Assembly: GCF_001682855.1 (NCBI RefSeq)
Contig: NZ_MAQW01000001.1
Coordinates: 1,753,570-1,817,569 of the forward strand
Reading direction: 5' to 3'
DNA from: Bacillus sp. FJAT-27264
GTDB lineage: Bacteria > Bacillota > Bacilli > Paenibacillales > Paenibacillaceae
DNA length: 64,000 nucleotides
Shown here: positions 60,594 to 64,000 of the stretch, one piece after another
How the letters are laid out: every line of letters begins with the position of its first letter
Numbering within the stretch: position 1 is the first letter of the stretch
Notes under the pieces: model-generated
The model's input: the letters and a program-made list of their open reading frames with translations, nothing else
What the model was told of the DNA's origin: nothing
The model's database searches: none
Program-made: the position numbers and the translations under genes

Positions 60594-60965
60594 TCACCTA
60601 TTTGTGCAACAACGATACTCGCGACCATCAACAAGCTGCGGATGTTCACCCCAGTTTTCACCCCATTTACGCATTTGCCCAAGCACGGGGATATACTCCC
60701 GTCCTTTATCTGTTAATGAGTATTCAACGGTTACAGGTACAGTAGGAAACACTTCGCGATTGATGACCTTATACTGCTCCAAATGACGCAGGACATCCGT
60801 TAAAGACTTGATGCTGATGTTATCTAAATTTCTTCGCATTTGATTAAATCGTTGCGGCCCCAGACTTAGTAAGGAAAGCACCAAAAAAGACCATTTTCCG
60901 CGCACAACCTCCAAAGCTTCACGAATAGAGATGAGGCATAGCTCGTCCCCTTTACGTACATCCAC
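60594..60965 (-). CDS. HxlR family winged-helix regulator
   Basis: The 123-residue protein has the HxlR fold with IREALEVVRGKWSFLVLSLLSLGPQRFNQMRRNL (recognition region) and VEYSLTDKGREYIPVLGQMRKWGENW. Cysteines occur at the N-terminal part (ELCLIS) and near the end (YRCC), so a thiol switch like that of YodB or HypR is possible. The start is a GTG at 60965, 8 bp after TTAGGAG. It is divergent from the NmrA-type oxidoreductase and probably controls it in response to electrophiles or quinones. Confidence 0.85.
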   Translation of the reverse strand: MDVRKGDELCLISIREALEVVRGKWSFLVLSLLSLGPQRFNQMRRNLDNISIKSLTDVLRHLEQYKVINREVFPTVPVTVEYSLTDKGREYIPVLGQMRKWGENWGEHPQLVDGREYRCCTNR

Positions 60966-60983
60966 AGATATCACTCCTAACTA

Positions 60984-61003
60984 AAATATAGGTAGTCTAT
61001 TTT
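60984..61003. promoter_or_regulatory. Inverted repeat between HxlR and NmrA genes
   Basis: ATAG-GTAGT-CTAT lies within AAAATATAG..CTATTTTTT, an imperfect inverted repeat just upstream of the HxlR start. Its place between divergent genes suggests an operator for HxlR. Confidence 0.4.
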
Positions 61004-61140
61004 TTGAAGTTATATATAAATAATGTGTCTCCTTTAAATTATAAAGTTAATAATCTAAGATAACAACAGGGCTTATTTAACTGCCATGGTCTAGTTTAAG
61101 CAGAGATAGTCTTATACAGTTTAGAGAGGAGCATTAGGAT

Positions 61141-62031
61141 ATGAGTGATAAAAAGATATTGGTTTTGGGAGCAACCGGACAACAAGGAGGTGCGGCTGTT
61201 AGGCATTTACTCGCCGATGGCTGGAAGGTTCGTGCATTTGTCCGCGATTTATCAAGCGATAAGGCCCTGCAACTGTCCCAATGGGGAGCCGAGCTTTTTC
61301 TCGGTGACATGAACGATCTTGCTTCGCTTGATGCCGCTATGCAGGGGGTTTATGGCGTATTCAGTGTTCAAGCGTCGGGCTGGACCCCTACTCTCGAATC
61401 CAACGACGATGAAAGACGTATTGGGAAGGCTGTAGCGGACGCTGCCCTAAAGGCGAACATCCAGCACTTCGTTTATACATCTGTTGGGGGTGCAGATGCG
61501 CAATCCCGATATCGCGACATGCAGAAATGGGATATTGAGCAGTACATTCTATCACTCGATTTACCGGCTACCATATTGCGTCCCGCCACCTTCATGGAAA
61601 ACTTCGCAGACCCGATGTCTGCTGGCGTGCAGAATGGTACGATCGCACAACCCTTCAAGCCAGATGGGGTGATCCCACTCGTAGCTGTGGACGACATCGG
61701 CGCTTTCGTTGTGTTAGCACTTAGATCTCCAGACGACTATTTGGGCAAAACTGTTGAAATTGCCGGCGACAAGTTAACACCCTTGCAGATTGCCGATGCT
61801 TTAGGCCGTATAACTAACCGTACCATTCCTTACGTTCAAATTCCGCTGGACACGTTGCGCCAGCATAATGAAATCTTGGCCGGCGTGTTTCAATGGTTAA
61901 ACGAAGAAGGCCACGAGGTCGATATTTCTGCTGTACGCAAGGCATACCCGGAACTTACGGATTTCAATACCTGGGTGGAAAAGCAAGGAAAAGCAAAGTT
62001 TGAGGCATTGTTTCTTCCTGAGCATTCATGA
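61141..62031 (+). CDS. NmrA family NAD(P)-binding protein
   Basis: The 296-residue protein opens with KKILVLGATGQQGGAAVRHLLADGWKVRAFVRD, the NmrA/QOR2-type GxxGxxG Rossmann motif, and continues with GDMNDLASLDAAMQGVYGVFSVQ and FVYTSVGGADAQSRY. Members are redox sensors (NmrA) or quinone and isoflavone reductases. GAGGAG precedes the ATG. The divergent HxlR regulator is a common partner for such oxidoreductases and suggests a role in detoxifying quinones or aldehydes. Confidence 0.87.
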   Translation: MSDKKILVLGATGQQGGAAVRHLLADGWKVRAFVRDLSSDKALQLSQWGAELFLGDMNDLASLDAAMQGVYGVFSVQASGWTPTLESNDDERRIGKAVADAALKANIQHFVYTSVGGADAQSRYRDMQKWDIEQYILSLDLPATILRPATFMENFADPMSAGVQNGTIAQPFKPDGVIPLVAVDDIGAFVVLALRSPDDYLGKTVEIAGDKLTPLQIADALGRITNRTIPYVQIPLDTLRQHNEILAGVFQWLNEEGHEVDISAVRKAYPELTDFNTWVEKQGKAKFEALFLPEHS

Positions 62032-62068
62032 GATTATGTATGAGACAGCACCTGTATCACTATAACTG

Positions 62069-62116
62069 AAAAAAGCGCGAGTAACAGGGTCATTTCACCC
62101 CTTGCTCGCGTTTTTT
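62069..62116. terminator. Rho-independent terminator of the NmrA gene
   Basis: CGCGAG pairs with CTCGCG and GGGT with ACCC inside, followed by TTTTTT on the plus strand and preceded by an A-run (so it could work in both directions). Confidence 0.85.
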
Positions 62117-62134
62117 AGATTTATAATGCCTAAG

Positions 62135-62172
62135 TTATTGACTACGCATTCCATAATGATTATGATGTAACC
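62135..62172 (+). promoter_or_regulatory. TetR promoter and operator; leaderless start
   Basis: TTGACT (62138-62143) and TATGAT (62161-62166) are 17 bp apart, and the ATG follows at 62173, about where transcription should begin. The block TTATTGACTACGCATTCC with the following ATAAT recurs with one change at 62789-62811 upstream of the MFS gene. Confidence 0.65.
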
Positions 62173-62754
62173 ATGAGTAGACCAAGAGAATTTGATTATG
62201 ATACCGTGTTACACGCCGCAATAGACATTTTTAGGGAACATGGCTATAACGCTTCATCGTATGACATCCTAACGAAAGGAACCAAACTAAACAAACAGAG
62301 CCTCTATGGCGCGTTTGGCGATAAAAAAGCTCTGTTCAGCAAGTCGCTGTCATTGTACAACGCGGAGTTTCTGGAACGGTTTGAGGAATTACTGAGTCAT
62401 GGTACGACCGCACTGGAGACACTGCGCTATTGGCAGCTGCATTTTCTTCGCCCCCATTGCGAACACAATTACGGCTGTATGATTGTAAATTCAACGCTTG
62501 AGTTGCAGAACTCCGAATCCAGTAGTGTCAAAATAGAGTTTGACCATATGTTCCAGCAGATGAAAGAAATGCTTGAGGTCGTCATCTCAAAAGGCCAGCA
62601 AGAAGGATCAGTTATTCTGAAGCTTTCCAGCGAACAGATCTCTACCCATCTGGTAAACACCATCATAGGGATAAGAGTTATGGTGCGTTCCGGCTCTACC
62701 AATGAACAGTTGCAAAGCCAATTGGATACGGCAATTGAAATGCTTTTAATTTAA
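62173..62754 (+). CDS. TetR family regulator of the adjacent MFS gene
   Basis: The 193-residue protein has a TetR_N domain (FDYDTVLHAAIDIFREHGYNASSYDILTKG, then LNKQSLYGAFGDKKALF) and a C-terminal helical domain with HCEHNYGCMIVNSTLEL, the AcrR/TetR_C type with two Cys. No ribosome binding site precedes the ATG and the promoter ends 7 bp before it, so the mRNA is probably leaderless. A near-copy of its promoter/operator block lies upstream of the MFS gene 115 bp downstream, so it most likely represses itself and the exporter. Confidence 0.87.
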   Translation: MSRPREFDYDTVLHAAIDIFREHGYNASSYDILTKGTKLNKQSLYGAFGDKKALFSKSLSLYNAEFLERFEELLSHGTTALETLRYWQLHFLRPHCEHNYGCMIVNSTLELQNSESSSVKIEFDHMFQQMKEMLEVVISKGQQEGSVILKLSSEQISTHLVNTIIGIRVMVRSGSTNEQLQSQLDTAIEMLLI

Positions 62755-62757
62755 TTC

Positions 62758-62780
62758 ACCTCTCCAGCAGAGGTTTTTTT
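62758..62780 (+). terminator. Rho-independent terminator of the TetR gene
   Basis: ACCTCT-CCAGC-AGAGGT is a short perfect hairpin followed by TTTTTTT. It separates the TetR transcript from the MFS gene, which therefore has its own promoter. Confidence 0.85.
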
Positions 62781-62788
62781 ATCCCGAT

Positions 62789-62826
62789 TTATTGACCACG
62801 CATTCCATAATTAATCGTAAGATGTA
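62789..62826 (+). promoter_or_regulatory. MFS promoter/operator sharing the TetR operator block
   Basis: TTATTGACCACGCATTCC plus ATAAT repeats the block at 62135-62157 with a single change; GATGTAA follows in both places. TTGACC serves as the -35. The -10 is poorer than in the first copy. Confidence 0.6.
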
Positions 62827-62868
62827 ATCTTTCTTAATTTATTTTTATAGAAAAGGGTGTTAGGTACA

Positions 62869-64000
62869 ATGTACAATCGTTCACATAAAATCATACTGTT
62901 CATCACTTGTATCACGGTGTTCATGGCTAGTCTGGATGTTTTTATAGTCAATGTAGCCTTAAACAATATCGGTCAATCCATCGGCCAGGTCTCGCTGTCC
63001 AATCTGAGCTGGGTTCTTAACGGTTATGCCATTTTCTATGCTGCATTGCTGGTTCCTGCCGGGAAATTAGCCGATCGATACGGACAAAAGCGTGGGTTCG
63101 TCTGGGGCATAGCACTATTCACAGCTTCCAGTCTGGGCGCAGCACTAAGCGGCAATCTGTGGCTCCTCGTCATGTTCCGGTGCCTTCAGGCCGCCGGGGG
63201 TGCAATGCTGACGCCGAGCGGACTGGGTCTGCTACTAACAAACATTCCCGAAGAACACAAAAAACGTGCTATCCGGATTTGGGCCAGCAGTGGCTCACTC
63301 GCAGCTGCAGCAGGTCCGGCGGTTGGAGGCTTTCTACTGGAGCTCTCATGGGAGTGGATTTTTGTGGTCAACATCCCTATTGGCATTCTGGCTTTCCTGG
63401 CTGCGCTCCGTTATATTCCAAAGGATAAGCCGAATCAGGCTTCGCGGCTTCCGGATCTTTGGGGAGGTCTCCTGCTAATCGTTGCTATCGGCTCACTGTC
63501 ACTCGGACTCGACAAAGGGCCAGATTGGGGCTGGGGCAATGTCTACACCTGGGGTAGCTTTATCGTATTTGCAGTGGCTCTACTGTGGTTCATTCTACAA
63601 TCTCGTCGGCATCCCTTTCCGATTATTGGGTTTTCCTTATTTCGCAGCAGACCTTTCACCAGGTCCAGCATAGGTGTCGCTCTGATTAATGCGGCTTTTG
63701 CGCTTGAGCTGTTATCTGTCATTATGTACCTGCAAAATGTGTGGCACTGGTCCACACTGGCTACTGGTCTTGCGCTTACCCTCGGTCCTTGTTTAGTATG
63801 GCCTTCTGCCACACTTGCTCAACGTCTTTCGAGGCATATTCAGATCAATAGAATCGCAGCAATCGGCAACCTGTTGATCGGTGCAGGACCGCTGTTGTTT
63901 ATCTTGTCCGCGCAGGTCACACCGAACTACTGGCTACAAATTTTGCCGGGGTGGCTGGTAATCGGTATTGGCTATGGATTCGCTTTGCCTATTATGATCT
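62869..64000 (+). CDS. MFS drug transporter, DHA2 (EmrB/QacA) type, truncated by window end
   Basis: The open frame from the ATG at 62869 continues to the last base, 377 codons without a stop. The start reads ILFITCITVFMASLDVFIVN, the DHA2 helix 1 with the conserved Asp, followed by LSWVLNGYAIFYAALLVPAG, the GKLADRYGQKRGF loop, and FRCLQAAGGAMLTPSGLGLL. These mark a 14-helix drug/proton antiporter. The C-terminal part lies outside the window. The ribosome binding site is weak. The upstream TetR gene and shared operator block make it the regulated efflux pump of that pair. Confidence 0.9.
   Translation, partial: MYNRSHKIILFITCITVFMASLDVFIVNVALNNIGQSIGQVSLSNLSWVLNGYAIFYAALLVPAGKLADRYGQKRGFVWGIALFTASSLGAALSGNLWLLVMFRCLQAAGGAMLTPSGLGLLLTNIPEEHKKRAIRIWASSGSLAAAAGPAVGGFLLELSWEWIFVVNIPIGILAFLAALRYIPKDKPNQASRLPDLWGGLLLIVAIGSLSLGLDKGPDWGWGNVYTWGSFIVFAVALLWFILQSRRHPFPIIGFSLFRSRPFTRSSIGVALINAAFALELLSVIMYLQNVWHWSTLATGLALTLGPCLVWPSATLAQRLSRHIQINRIAAIGNLLIGAGPLLFILSAQVTPNYWLQILPGWLVIGIGYGFALPIMI

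Overview
The window reads as a chromosomal segment of a Paenibacillus-like member of the Bacillota. The clues are moderate GC, strong Shine-Dalgarno sequences with many GTG and TTG starts, YesM/YesN-type two-component pairs, several CUT1 sugar-type ABC transporters that carry no ATPase gene of their own, large LplA-like binding lipoproteins, unusual glycosidases (GH38, GH95-like), and palindromic intergenic repeats. No rRNA, tRNA, CRISPR array or prophage was seen. The genus assignment is inference.

Layout. 0-8.2 kb holds small regulator/effector pairs: a CPBP protease with a TetR regulator, an MFS exporter with an ArsR regulator, a VOC protein, and an SDR plus CynX-type MFS opposite a MocR regulator. 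8.2-11.7 kb is one minus-strand unit of a triple-DM13 lipoprotein, a DoxX membrane protein and an OmpR/HisKA two-component system. 11.8-13.8 kb is a TetR gene opposite a stand-alone GAPDH gene whose promoter carries a perfect 20-bp palindrome. 13.8-30.9 kb is a continuous minus-strand block: argininosuccinate-lyase-like enzyme, amidohydrolase, ABC transporter, NtaA/DszA-type flavin monooxygenase and sulfurtransferase, then a YesMN pair, an acyl-CoA-dehydrogenase-fold oxidoreductase, a second ABC transporter and an M20 peptidase. I read it as an uptake and breakdown system for an organosulfur (possibly S-succinylated or glycosylated thiol) compound.

31.0-32.0 kb is a gene graveyard with three recognisable remnants. 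32.1-43.4 kb is a glycan uptake and degradation locus (GH38, GH95-like, LplABC-type transporter, GntR/LacI regulator) with a perfect cre site, a shared TGTATCA half-site and MITE-like repeats. 43.5-53.9 kb is an allantoin/purine nitrogen locus (allantoinase, NCS1 and NCS2 permeases, amidase, PucG-type aminotransferase, allantoate amidohydrolase) with divergent pucR. 54.1-60.5 kb is a second glycan operon (AraC regulator, fused mannose-6-phosphate isomerase, ROK kinase, GH38). 60.6-64 kb holds HxlR/NmrA and TetR/MFS pairs; the last gene runs off the window.

Start sites were chosen from ribosome binding sites and promoters, so several coding regions are shorter than the longest open frame. Family assignments come from motifs read by eye; no database search was made.
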